The notes beneath the pieces were generated by a model. That model made no database searches. It saw only the letters and a list, made by a program, of their open reading frames with translations, and was not told where the DNA came from. Below, piece by piece: positions 8,833 through 16,377 of a stretch of 64,000 nt of DNA. Every line of letters begins with the position of its first letter. The stretch's first letter is position 1. This stretch comes from CAVUEG01 sp963740525 (lineage in GTDB: Bacteria; Actinomycetota; Actinomycetes; Propionibacteriales; Nocardioidaceae). The position numbers and the translations under genes were made by a program. Where the stretch lies: the NCBI GenBank assembly GCA_963740525.1, contig CAVUEG010000003.1:27467-91466 (forward strand), read 5' to 3'.

Positions 8833-9402
8833 GTGAAGATCTGGGAGTCCCTTCTGGGTCGGGGGCGTCCGACGGCACCACGGCTCGACGCGCTGTTCGC
8901 GCTGCCGACCGCCGCGATCACGCTCCAGACCGCCGCGTCGTTCCTGCCCGCAGGCATCGGCTCGGTCTGCTACCGCGCCTCCGAGGGCGCCGCCTTCGCC
9001 GCGACGCAGACCGACATCGTCGACCTGCTGGACGCCGACGAGGGTCCCGACGTCGAGCGCCAGACGGACGGGTTCGGCTTCACCTGGCTCGTCGTACGCC
9101 ACGACCCCGGCGATCTCGGCGGCATGGTCACCGACCTGCACGCGGTGAACACCACCCTCGAGGCCCAGGGCTTCGGCCCCGGCCTGCTCTGCTCGCTGAC
9201 CGTCTTCGCCGACGCCGCCGGGCGTCGGATGGGCCTGGTGTACCTCTACAAGCAGGGCACCTTCTACCCCTTCGCCCCCACAGGTGAGCAGAAGCGCGAC
9301 AACGTCCTCGAGCTTCAGGTCCGCGACCTGCTGCGCAACGACCTCCCCATGGAGCCCCGACTCGACCGTTGGATGGCCCTCTGGGGTGCCCCCGGCCTCT
9401 GA
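8833..9402 (+). CDS. pspAB: PspA-associated protein PspAB
   Basis: 189 aa, cytosolic, beginning at GTG 8833 (MKIWESLLGRG). It matches the PspAB family by its opening, FLPAGIGSVCYR, FGFTWLVVRHDPGDLGGMVTDLH, and a C-terminal block ending RLDRWMALWG. Members occur next to pspA and htpX in Actinobacteria and are thought to modulate PspA; the biochemistry is not established. It lies 34 nt downstream of htpX and ends the operon. The downstream gap holds palindromic repeats rather than a classic terminator. Confidence 0.85.
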   Translation: MKIWESLLGRGRPTAPRLDALFALPTAAITLQTAASFLPAGIGSVCYRASEGAAFAATQTDIVDLLDADEGPDVERQTDGFGFTWLVVRHDPGDLGGMVTDLHAVNTTLEAQGFGPGLLCSLTVFADAAGRRMGLVYLYKQGTFYPFAPTGEQKRDNVLELQVRDLLRNDLPMEPRLDRWMALWGAPGL

Positions 9403-9422
9403 CCCAGGCTGCCGCCTGGACC

Positions 9423-9486
9423 CTGCGGTTTGGTCCCCAACCGCATGTTTTGGGGCCGAGGACCTGCGGTTTGTGACCAATCGGTG
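9423..9486. repeat. Two imperfect copies of a palindromic intergenic repeat
   Basis: The first copy has arms TGCGGTT (9424-9430) and AACCGCA (9439-9445) around an 8-nt loop. A second degenerate copy, CCTGCGGTTTGTGACCAATCG, starts at 9463. It fills the 134-bp gap between the convergent pspAB and nadA genes, where it may act as a bidirectional terminator. Confidence 0.5.
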
Positions 9487-9536
9487 CACCTGCAGGGGGT
9501 ACGACGAGGGCAGCGCACGGTGTTCCGTGCCTCGCC

Positions 9537-10709
9537 TCAGTCGCGGTGCGAGCGACCCGGAAGGTCCAGCATCCTCTGAAGGGCCACCTCGGCCCAGTGG
9601 GTGGTGTCGGGGTCGACCTGGATCACGTTGACCGGCGTACCGGCGACCAGGTTCTCCAGGGCCCACACGAAGTGCGGCAGGTCGATCCGGTTCATCGTGG
9701 AGCAGTAGCAGACGGTCTTGTCGAGGAACGCGATGTGCTTGTCCGGGTGGGCGGCCGCAAGCCGCTTGACCAGGTTCAGCTCGGTGCCGATCGCCCACGA
9801 CGACCCTGAAGGGGCCGCCTCGATCGTCTTGATGATGAACTCCGTGGAGCCCACCAGATCCGCCTTGGTGACGACCTCGTGGGTGCATTCGGGATGCACC
9901 AGGATCTGGATGCCGGGGATCGTGTCCCGCAACTGGTCGACAACCTCAGGCGTGAACCGGCCGTGCACGGAGCAGTGGCCCTTCCACAGGATCACCCGCG
10001 CCGCGGAAAGCTCCTCGGGAGTCAGACCACCGCCCGGGCGGTGCGGGTCGAAGACCACGCAGTCCTCGAGTGACAGTCCGAGCTCGAGTACGGCGGTGTT
10101 GCGCCCCAGGTGCTGGTCGGGGAGGAACAGCACTTTCGCGTCGGACCGCTGCGCGAACGCCCACTCGAGTGCGACCTGGGCGTTCGACGACGTGCAGACC
10201 GCGCCACCGTGGCGCCCGCAGAATGCCTTGATGTCGGCCGAGGAGTTCATGTAGGTGACGGGAACGACCGAGTCGGCGACTCCGGCGTCGACCAGTGCAT
10301 CCCAGGCGTCCTCGACCTGAGCGAGCCGAGCCATGTCGGACATGGAGCAGCCGGCCGCGAGGTCGGGCAGGATCACCTTCTGCTCGGGTGAGGTGAGGAT
10401 GTCGGCGGACTCGGCCATGAAGTGCACACCGCAGAAGACGATGTACTCCGCCTCCGGACGCGCCGCTGCCTCGCGGGCCAACTTGAAGGAGTCGCCGGTC
10501 ACGTCGGCGAACTCGATGACCTCGTCGCGCTGGTAGTGGTGACCCAGGACGAACAGGCGGCTTCCGAGTGCGTCCTTGGCGGCGCGGGCCCGGGCCACGA
10601 GGCCGGGGTCGGACGCAGCGGGCAGATCGCCTGGACAGTCGACGCCGCGTTCGGAGTCCAGATCGCGGCCCCGGCCGAGGGGGAGGAGAGGAAGGTCAAC
10701 CGTGCTCAC
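9537..10709 (-). CDS. nadA: Quinolinate synthase A
   Basis: 390 aa. Condenses iminoaspartate with dihydroxyacetone phosphate to quinolinate in de novo NAD synthesis, using a [4Fe-4S] cluster. The three cluster cysteines are visible in the family contexts YIVFCGVHFMAES, HPECTHEV and VCYCSTMNRI. LGHHYQRDEVIEFAD near the N-terminus and WKGHCSVHGRF in the middle are also diagnostic. The start GTG 10709 has GGGAGG 8 nt upstream. nadB and nadC are not adjacent in the window. Confidence 0.96.
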   Translation of the reverse strand: MSTVDLPLLPLGRGRDLDSERGVDCPGDLPAASDPGLVARARAAKDALGSRLFVLGHHYQRDEVIEFADVTGDSFKLAREAAARPEAEYIVFCGVHFMAESADILTSPEQKVILPDLAAGCSMSDMARLAQVEDAWDALVDAGVADSVVPVTYMNSSADIKAFCGRHGGAVCTSSNAQVALEWAFAQRSDAKVLFLPDQHLGRNTAVLELGLSLEDCVVFDPHRPGGGLTPEELSAARVILWKGHCSVHGRFTPEVVDQLRDTIPGIQILVHPECTHEVVTKADLVGSTEFIIKTIEAAPSGSSWAIGTELNLVKRLAAAHPDKHIAFLDKTVCYCSTMNRIDLPHFVWALENLVAGTPVNVIQVDPDTTHWAEVALQRMLDLPGRSHRD

Positions 10710-10769
10710 CGGCCCATCCTCCCATCAGGTGCGCCCAGCCCTGTGTCGGGAGCCCCGGCCGCAGGAGCG

Positions 10770-10946
10770 GCGCAATTGCGCGGATAGAGCGGATGGTGCA
10801 GCGCCGGCGCTGTCGTAACGGCGCAATTGCGCGGATAGAGCGGGTAGTGCAGCCCCGGCGCTGTCGTAACAGCGCAATTGCGCGGATAGAGCGGGTAGAG
10901 CAGCCCCAGCGCTGTCGTAACAGCGCAATTGACCGGTTACAGCGGT
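10770..10946. repeat. 51-bp tandem repeat, three full units plus a partial fourth
   Basis: Units begin at 10770, 10821, 10872 and 10923, an exact 51-bp period. The first three open with the perfect palindrome GCGCAATTGCGC and are joined by CGCTGTCGTAACAGCG, itself an inverted repeat (arms CGCTGT/ACAGCG, loop CGTA). The fourth unit decays after GCGCAATT. It lies between the nadA start and the GNAT gene stop, both on the minus strand, so it sits in the 5' region of nadA. Confidence 0.9.
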
Positions 10947-10953
10947 CCCAGGG

Positions 10954-11850
10954 CTAGAGCAGCGCCCCGTTGTGCAGGTACGGCGTGGGCGGCCGCATGC
11001 CTCGCAGCCCGAGGTAGCCGCTGGTGTGGACGTCGAGCTTCGCCTCGATCCCGACGTCGACCGCCCACGAGTTGGCCGCTGTGACGTGGAAGACCATGAC
11101 GTCCTGGTCGGGGCTGGAGGCTGCCAATCCCTCCCAGAGAAGGTCGGTCGCGACCCTGCGGCTCGTCGCCGCAAGCAGATGCGACGTGCCGACGGCATCC
11201 ACGTAGTGGTAGCCGGACCCGTGCGGTCCGTCGGCGACGATCAGACGACAGGTGCGCTGCAGCACCGCGTGGTCACTGGGCGCGTGCGCCGCGCCGCGGG
11301 TCTGGCGGTCGACCGAGCTCATCAGGTCGAGATCGGCGGCGGACCCGTCACGGACAGCCTCGACGACCGGCAGCACCTCGCGCGGGACGCGGCCGCTGAG
11401 GAACATCTGGGGATGCATCACGAACCCGCACGCGTGGTAGCGACGGAACGCCTTCGGGTCTGCGGAGGCCGCGAGCATCCCGCGCAGGCAGCCACGGCGG
11501 CGTCCGTGTGAGAGTGCCGCCTCGAGCAGCTGGCGGCCGAGCCCCTGACCCTGCGCCTGCGGGCGGACGGCGTACGTCGCCAGGCACCAGGTCTTGTCGC
11601 GCACGAAGCTGGTCGCGAACCCGAGCATGCCCGAGTCGTCCTCCGCCACCCAGCAGCCCTCCCCGTCGTTCGCGAGGAACGCCGTGGTCCTCGCGACCCA
11701 GCCTTCGCGTCGGTCGGGGCCTCGCATGGACGGCTCCGGCCAGTCGCGCTGGAACGTGCGCAGGTCCAGGTCGTAGAAGCTCTCTGCGCTGAGCCGCTCG
11801 GCTGCAGCGATGTCGTTCTCGACCATGGGACGGATCAGCGGGGCGGGCAC
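10954..11850 (-). CDS. GNAT-family N-acetyltransferase
   Basis: 298 aa from GTG 11850; a shorter start at ATG 11826 is possible. The first half is a GNAT domain: LIRPMVENDIAAAERLS at the N-terminus, GLGRQLLEAALSHGRRRG as the acetyl-CoA pyrophosphate loop (Q/RxxGxG/A), and a later YHACGF strand. The second half resembles a partial second GNAT fold and ends in VGIEAKLDVHTSGYLGLRGM, typical of larger actinobacterial GNAT proteins. A TATCGT box 6 nt before GTG 11850 supports that start as a leaderless transcript. Substrate unknown. Divergent from glycerate kinase with a 37-bp gap. Confidence 0.82.
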   Translation of the reverse strand: MPAPLIRPMVENDIAAAERLSAESFYDLDLRTFQRDWPEPSMRGPDRREGWVARTTAFLANDGEGCWVAEDDSGMLGFATSFVRDKTWCLATYAVRPQAQGQGLGRQLLEAALSHGRRRGCLRGMLAASADPKAFRRYHACGFVMHPQMFLSGRVPREVLPVVEAVRDGSAADLDLMSSVDRQTRGAAHAPSDHAVLQRTCRLIVADGPHGSGYHYVDAVGTSHLLAATSRRVATDLLWEGLAASSPDQDVMVFHVTAANSWAVDVGIEAKLDVHTSGYLGLRGMRPPTPYLHNGALL

Positions 11851-11856
11851 CGCTCG

Positions 11857-11862
11857 ACGATA
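11857..11862 (-). promoter_or_regulatory. Predicted -10 box of leaderless GNAT promoter
   Basis: On the minus strand this is TATCGT, 6 nt before GTG 11850. It fixes the choice of the longer start. Confidence 0.45.
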
Positions 11863-11887
11863 GCGAGCGGCACGGCAGGATGGCCGC

Positions 11888-12979
11888 ATGCGCGTCGTGA
11901 TCGCCCCCGACAAGTTCGCGGGGACCCTCACCGCGGTCGAGGCCGCGCAGGCCATCGCCCGCGGGTGGGCGGAGCACGCCCCCGAGGACGTCCTCGACCT
12001 GGTGCCCATGGCCGACGGCGGTCCTGGCTTCGTCGACGTGCTGCACGCATCGCTCGGGGGTGAGCTGCTGGGCGTCACCGTGACCGGCCCGTACGGCGAC
12101 GCCGTGCCCGCAGCCGTACTCCTCGTCGGGGGCACGGCGTACGTCGAGTCGTCGCAGGCCGTGGGTCTACACCTGACCCCGGTCGACGAGCGCCGACCCG
12201 AGCACGCCAGCAGCGTGGGAGTCGGCGAGCTGGTCGTCCACGCCGTGGCCGCCGGCGCCTCGACCGTGGTCGTGGGGCTAGGCGGGACGGCCACCAACGA
12301 CGGGGGAGCGGGGCTGCTGGCCGCCCTCGGCGCCACGCCCAGGGAGCCCCTGGCCGGCGGACCCGCGGCCTTGGCGGACCTCGGCGAGGTCGACCTGGCG
12401 CCCGCGGTCGAGCGGCTCGCAGGGGTAACGCTGCTGGCCGCGAGCGACGTCGACAACCCGCTGCTCGGCCTCACCGGGGCGACGAGCGTCTACGGCGCGC
12501 AGAAGGGTCTGCCCGGTGAGCGGCTGATGGCGGTCGACTCTCTCCTGGAACGACTGGCCGTGGCAACCGACCGCAAGCTCGCACTCTCGAAGGGCGCCGG
12601 AGCCGCCGGCGGGCTCGGTTTCGCGCTGCTCCTCCTCGGCGCGAGCAGGCAACCGGGCGTGGACCTGGTCGCCGACGCCGTGGGCCTGGCCGCCCGGGTC
12701 GCCTCGGCGGACCTCGTCATCACCGGCGAGGGAGCCTTCGACTTCTCCTCACGCTCGGGCAAGGTCCCGTACGGCGTCGCAAGGCTGGCAGCCGAGGGTC
12801 TGGTGCCGTGCATCGCGCTCGCCGGTCAGGTGCTGGTCGGCTCCCGTGAGATGCGGGCCCTCGGGGTCGAGTCGGCGTACGCCGTGGTGGACCTGGTGGG
12901 GGAGGCGGCGGCGTTCGCCGATCCCGCAGGGACGCTGGCGCAGCTGGCGTCCCGCACGGCCCGCAGCTGGTCCTTCTGA
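11888..12979 (+). CDS. Glycerate kinase (GarK/GlxK family)
   Basis: 363 aa. The N-terminus VVIAPDKFAGTLTAVEAAQAIARGW is the family hallmark, followed by PMADGGPGFVD and the glycine-rich VVGLGGTATNDGGAGLLAALG. LVITGEGAFD near the C-terminus is also conserved. It phosphorylates D-glycerate to 2- or 3-phosphoglycerate. A glycerate kinase homologue sits beside the ErpA-type gene in mycobacteria too (Rv2205c/Rv2204c, from memory), so the pairing is old rather than a recent acquisition. Confidence 0.92.
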   Translation: MRVVIAPDKFAGTLTAVEAAQAIARGWAEHAPEDVLDLVPMADGGPGFVDVLHASLGGELLGVTVTGPYGDAVPAAVLLVGGTAYVESSQAVGLHLTPVDERRPEHASSVGVGELVVHAVAAGASTVVVGLGGTATNDGGAGLLAALGATPREPLAGGPAALADLGEVDLAPAVERLAGVTLLAASDVDNPLLGLTGATSVYGAQKGLPGERLMAVDSLLERLAVATDRKLALSKGAGAAGGLGFALLLLGASRQPGVDLVADAVGLAARVASADLVITGEGAFDFSSRSGKVPYGVARLAAEGLVPCIALAGQVLVGSREMRALGVESAYAVVDLVGEAAAFADPAGTLAQLASRTARSWSF

Positions 12980-13063
12980 GGGGACTCGGGGAATATCCGA
13001 CGATGTGCGACCATTGAAGCGAGCACAGGCAGTACCGACCTCGCACACTTGGGAGCCGAGACG

Positions 13064-13426
13064 ATGACCGAGCAGGTCCAGACCACCGAAGAGCACCGCA
13101 CCGACGGCATCAACCTCAGCGACGAAGCCGCCTCGAAGGTGAAGAGCCTCCTCGAGCAGGAGGGTCGCGACGACCTGGCACTGCGCATCGCCGTCCAGCC
13201 CGGCGGCTGCTCCGGCCTTCGCTACCAGCTGTTCTTCGACGAGCGCAGCCTCGACGGCGACCTCGTCACCGACTTCAACGGCGTCAGCGTCGTCGTCGAC
13301 CGGATGAGCGTCCCCTACCTCAACGGCGCGACGATCGACTTCGTGGACACGATCGAGAAGCAGGGCTTCACGATCGACAACCCGAACGCCGGCGGGTCCT
13401 GCGCCTGCGGCGACTCGTTCCACTGA
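13064..13426 (+). CDS. erpA: Iron-sulfur cluster insertion protein (ErpA / HesB / IscA type)
   Basis: 120 aa from ATG 13064, chosen over an upstream in-frame GTG because GGGAG is correctly spaced before it. A-type carriers hold [2Fe-2S]/[4Fe-4S] clusters through three cysteines, and all are present: GGCSGLRYQLFFDE and the C-terminal SCACGDSFH. It would deliver clusters to apo-enzymes; candidates in this window are NadA and the Rieske protein. It is followed by a strong bidirectional terminator. Confidence 0.92.
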   Translation: MTEQVQTTEEHRTDGINLSDEAASKVKSLLEQEGRDDLALRIAVQPGGCSGLRYQLFFDERSLDGDLVTDFNGVSVVVDRMSVPYLNGATIDFVDTIEKQGFTIDNPNAGGSCACGDSFH

Positions 13427-13469
13427 GCAAGCGGGGTCACTGGCCCCCACACGCGCACCCATGCGCAAG

Positions 13470-13505
13470 CGAGAGCCCGCATCCCCGAGGGGATGCGGGC
13501 TCTCG
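13470..13505. terminator. Bidirectional rho-independent terminator
   Basis: Perfect 17-nt arms, CGAGAGCCCGCATCCCC (13470-13486) and its complement (13489-13505), with almost no loop. It lies between the convergent erpA gene and the small gene at 13529-13780. It lacks a long T-run, as is usual in high-GC actinobacteria. Confidence 0.85.
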
Positions 13506-13528
13506 TGCTGCAGACGCGCGGTGGGGGC

Positions 13529-13780
13529 TCAGTCGAGGTGCAGGTGCATCGCTGAGGCTAGGCGGGCGGCGGCCTCGCTGACCTTGATCTCGGACTTGCG
13601 CACCTCACGGGGGTAGTCCTCGAAGTAGATGCTCGGTGCAGGCTTCAGTGCCGCGGCCTCGGTGCGCTCGGCGCGGCTGCGTCGCTCGGGCAGTCGCATC
13701 GACGATCCGACCGCCTCGCAGTCGGTGTACATCTCATGGGCGCTGGAGGCGTCGTCGTAGGCCAGTCGCTGGTAGCTCAT
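13529..13780 (-). CDS. Small hypothetical protein (83 aa)
   Basis: 83 aa, soluble and mixed charge, starting MSYQRLAYDDASSAHEMYTD. The C-terminal half contains SIYFEDYPREVRKSEIKVSEAAARL, which reads as a short alpha/beta unit. No recognised domain, signal or membrane segment. Bounded by the terminator at 13470-13505 on one side and the divergent PfkB gene on the other. Codon use matches the neighbours, so it is probably real, but no function can be given. Confidence 0.65.
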   Translation of the reverse strand: MSYQRLAYDDASSAHEMYTDCEAVGSSMRLPERRSRAERTEAAALKPAPSIYFEDYPREVRKSEIKVSEAAARLASAMHLHLD

Positions 13781-13920
13781 GCTTTTGACGGTAGAGGCTA
13801 CTGACGGGTACCCCGAAACGTACCGGCCGGTAGGGTGCCCGCGTCGCGTTAAATCTCCCTATCGCTCCCCCTACGCGCGACAACCCGCCGACCCGCCCGT
13901 CCCGGAAGCCTCGAGGCCCC

Positions 13921-14892
13921 ATGTCTTTGCTGATCACCGGCTCGATCGCCACCGACCACCTGATGTCGTTCGGCGGCAAGTTCTCCGACTCGCTGGTCGT
14001 GGACCAGCTCGACAAGCTCTCCGTGAGCTTCCTGGTCGACGACCTCGAGATCCGCCGTGGCGGGTGTGCGGCGAACATCTGCTTCGGGCTCGGCAAGCTC
14101 GGGCTCCGCCCGGTCCTCGTCGGCGCCGTGGGCGAGGACTTCGTGGACTACCGATCCTGGCTCGAGCGGCACAACGTGGACTGCTCGTCGGTGCACGTCA
14201 GCGCCACGAAGCACACGGCACGGTTCGTGTGCACCAACGACTCGGCGATGGCCCAGTTCGCGTCGTTCTACCCCGGGGCGATGTCCGAGGCGAGGGAGAT
14301 CGAGCTCGCGCCGATCGCGCAGCGGACCGGCGAGGTTGACTACGTGGTGGTCGCGCCCAACGACCCCGACGCCATGCTCCGGCACACCGAGGAGTCCCGT
14401 CAGCGGGGCTACCCCTTCATCGCCGACCCGTCGCAGCAGCTGGCCTTCGGCGACGGGGACCTGATCCGCCAGCTGGTGGACGGCGCCGCGATCCTCTTCT
14501 CGAACGAGTACGAAGCCAGCCTGATCCAGCAGAAGACCGGCTGGTCCCGTGCGGACATCCTCGACCGGGTGGACACCTGGGTGGTCACCTTGGGGGCCGA
14601 CGGCGTCCGCATCGAGCACAGCGGTGAGGAGCCGGTGACCGTGGCCGCGGTGCCGGAGATCGAGAAGGTCGAGCCGACCGGTGTAGGGGACGCGTTCCGG
14701 GCCGGGTTCCTGGCGGCGCTCGCCTGGGGTCTTTCCCAGGAGCGCGCCGCCCAGCTCGGCTGCCTGCTCGCGGTGTACGTCGTGGAGCGGGTGGGCACGC
14801 AGGAGTACTCCTTCTCCCGCGACGCGTTCCTCGCGCGGATGGAGTCGGCGTACGGCGCCGACGCGGCGGCCGAGGTGGCCGCGCACCTCTAA
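13921..14892 (+). CDS. PfkB-family carbohydrate kinase (adenosine-kinase-like)
   Basis: 323 aa, a ribokinase fold. The N-terminus LLITGSIATDHLM, the GGCAANICFGLGKLGLRPVL glycine-rich sugar-binding segment and the C-terminal TGVGDAFRAGFLA motif with the catalytic Asp are all present. By sequence style and position near ctaC it corresponds to mycobacterial Rv2202c (AdoK/CbhK, from memory), which phosphorylates adenosine. Ribose or another nucleoside remains possible. A TAGGGT box about 90 nt upstream may be the promoter. It converges on the TusA gene, whose stop overlaps this one by 4 bp. Confidence 0.88.
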   Translation: MSLLITGSIATDHLMSFGGKFSDSLVVDQLDKLSVSFLVDDLEIRRGGCAANICFGLGKLGLRPVLVGAVGEDFVDYRSWLERHNVDCSSVHVSATKHTARFVCTNDSAMAQFASFYPGAMSEAREIELAPIAQRTGEVDYVVVAPNDPDAMLRHTEESRQRGYPFIADPSQQLAFGDGDLIRQLVDGAAILFSNEYEASLIQQKTGWSRADILDRVDTWVVTLGADGVRIEHSGEEPVTVAAVPEIEKVEPTGVGDAFRAGFLAALAWGLSQERAAQLGCLLAVYVVERVGTQEYSFSRDAFLARMESAYGADAAAEVAAHL

Positions 14893-15143
14893 CGGAGCCG
14901 GCGCACCAGATAGACCGGGGTGCCGTCGGCTGCGGAACTCTCCCCGAGGAACTCCTGCTCGCGCATCCGGCACCAGGCCGGGATGTCCACCCCCGAGGCG
15001 ACGTCGGTCGAGGCCACCGCCACGACCTGGCCGACGGCCACCAGAGGCGCGCCTCTGCGCTCGTCGCAGGCGTTGGCCAGCTTGATCACCGGCAGGGGGC
15101 AACGCAGGCCTCGGCAGTCCAGGTCGACGTCCGCCTCGGTCAT
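14889..15143 (-). CDS. TusA-like sulfurtransferase
   Basis: 84 aa from ATG 15143. The TusA/SirA signature is DLDCRGLRCPLPVIKLA, with the single sulfur-carrying Cys in CPxP. These proteins accept persulfide sulfur from a cysteine desulfurase and pass it to tRNA-thiolation, molybdenum-cofactor or other pathways. The start overlaps the desulfurase stop (ATGA on the minus strand), so the two are translationally coupled and form a donor-acceptor pair. Confidence 0.85.
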   Translation of the reverse strand: MTEADVDLDCRGLRCPLPVIKLANACDERRGAPLVAVGQVVAVASTDVASGVDIPAWCRMREQEFLGESSAADGTPVYLVRRLR

Positions 15144-16285
15144 CGCCCGGCCTCCTGACGCAGGCGGCCGACGACCTCGGGCAGCACCTGCAGGAAGCGA
15201 TCGATGTCGGCCTCGGTGGTCCGAAGGCCCACGGAGAGTCGCACGTTGCCGTGGGTGAGCACGCCCATCGCGGCGAGCACGTGGCTCGGAGTCAGGCTCG
15301 ACGCCGTGCAGGCCGAGCCGCTCGCGACGGAGAACCCCAGCTTCTCCAGCTCGGTCACGAGCGCCTCGCCTTCGACGTACAGACACGAGAACGTGACCAG
15401 ATGGGGGAGTCGGTCCGCCGGGTCGCCGACCACCTCGACGTCGGGTACGTCGGCAGCGACCCGGGTGCGGACCCGGTCGACCAGGGCATGCTGCCGCGCT
15501 TCGGTCTCCTCACGGTTCTCCAGGACGGCGCTCAGTGCCGCGGCGGACGCAAGCGCGGCCGGGACGTTCTCGAAGCCCGTGGCGCGCTCGTCGACCCGGT
15601 CATCGGCAGGGAAGGCGGCCCGCCACCGGGCGCCCTTGCGCACGAGGAGCACCCCGACGCCCGCGGGCCCGCCCCACTTGTGAGCGCTGGCGGCGACTGC
15701 GGACCAGCCCTCGGCAAGCGGCTCACGTCCGGCCGACGCGCAGGCGTCGACGAAGACCGGCGTGGCCCCGGCGGCTGTCATCACCTCGGCGAGGGGCTGG
15801 CGGGTACCCACCTCGTGGTTGGCGGACTGGACCGCGACGACGGCAGCCGAGGCCGTCCCGATCTCGGTCAGCGCAGGGACCTGGATCCGGCCCGACCGGT
15901 CGACGGGGATCGAGGAGACCGTCCCGCCGCGGCCCTCGTGCCAGCGCGCGGCGTGCAGCACCGCCGAGTGCTCGACCGCCGAGTGGACCAGGTGTCGGCT
16001 CGACCGGGCCCGCCCCTCGAGGAGCCCGAGCAGTCCGAGATGGACGGCCGCGGTGCCCGAGGAGGTGAAGGTGACCTCGTCCGGCCGAGCACCGAGACAG
16101 GTAGCCACCACCTCCCGCGCGTTGTCGAGGATCAGGCGGGCGTTCCGGGCCGGACCGTGCAGCCGCCGGGGGTCCGCCCAGCCTCGGTCCAGTGCCTCGA
16201 GGAGCACCTCGCGGGCCGCAGGATGGAGCGGTTCTGACGAGGCACTGTCGAGGTAGACCGGGCCGCCGCCTGCGTCAAATGTCAC
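15140..16285 (-). CDS. Cysteine desulfurase (NifS/IscS-like class V aminotransferase)
   Basis: 381 aa. Pyridoxal-phosphate Lys is in SAHKWGGPAGVGVLL, preceded by the His/Asp contexts SAVEHSAVL and FVDACASAGR. The catalytic Cys loop is FSVASGSACTASSLTPSHVL, and the C-terminus NVRLSVGLRTTEADID is typical. It releases sulfur from cysteine as a persulfide. With the coupled TusA-like protein it forms a sulfur-relay module, distinct from the main SUF system. The GTG start is supported by a TAAGTT box 6 nt upstream. Divergent from ctaC. Confidence 0.92.
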   Translation of the reverse strand: MTFDAGGGPVYLDSASSEPLHPAAREVLLEALDRGWADPRRLHGPARNARLILDNAREVVATCLGARPDEVTFTSSGTAAVHLGLLGLLEGRARSSRHLVHSAVEHSAVLHAARWHEGRGGTVSSIPVDRSGRIQVPALTEIGTASAAVVAVQSANHEVGTRQPLAEVMTAAGATPVFVDACASAGREPLAEGWSAVAASAHKWGGPAGVGVLLVRKGARWRAAFPADDRVDERATGFENVPAALASAAALSAVLENREETEARQHALVDRVRTRVAADVPDVEVVGDPADRLPHLVTFSCLYVEGEALVTELEKLGFSVASGSACTASSLTPSHVLAAMGVLTHGNVRLSVGLRTTEADIDRFLQVLPEVVGRLRQEAGR

Positions 16286-16291
16286 ACCCGG

Positions 16292-16297
16292 AACTTA
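16292..16297 (-). promoter_or_regulatory. Predicted -10 box of leaderless cysteine desulfurase promoter
   Basis: Minus-strand TAAGTT, 6 nt before GTG 16285, with no ribosome site in the spacer. Confidence 0.5.
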
Positions 16298-16377
16298 CCG
16301 GCCCACCTGGGCGCCAAACGACGGTGCCTCTGGAGTAATGTTCCGCATGTCCCGTCCGTGAGTAGAGAGGCCTGTTC

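Noticed and set aside
10770..10946. Possible CRISPR array
   Set aside because: Units are contiguous 51-bp repeats with no variable spacers and no cas genes nearby.
11851..12474. N-terminal extension of the GNAT protein across glycerate kinase
   Set aside because: The extension is antisense to glycerate kinase and Ser/Pro-rich; the domain begins at GTG 11850.
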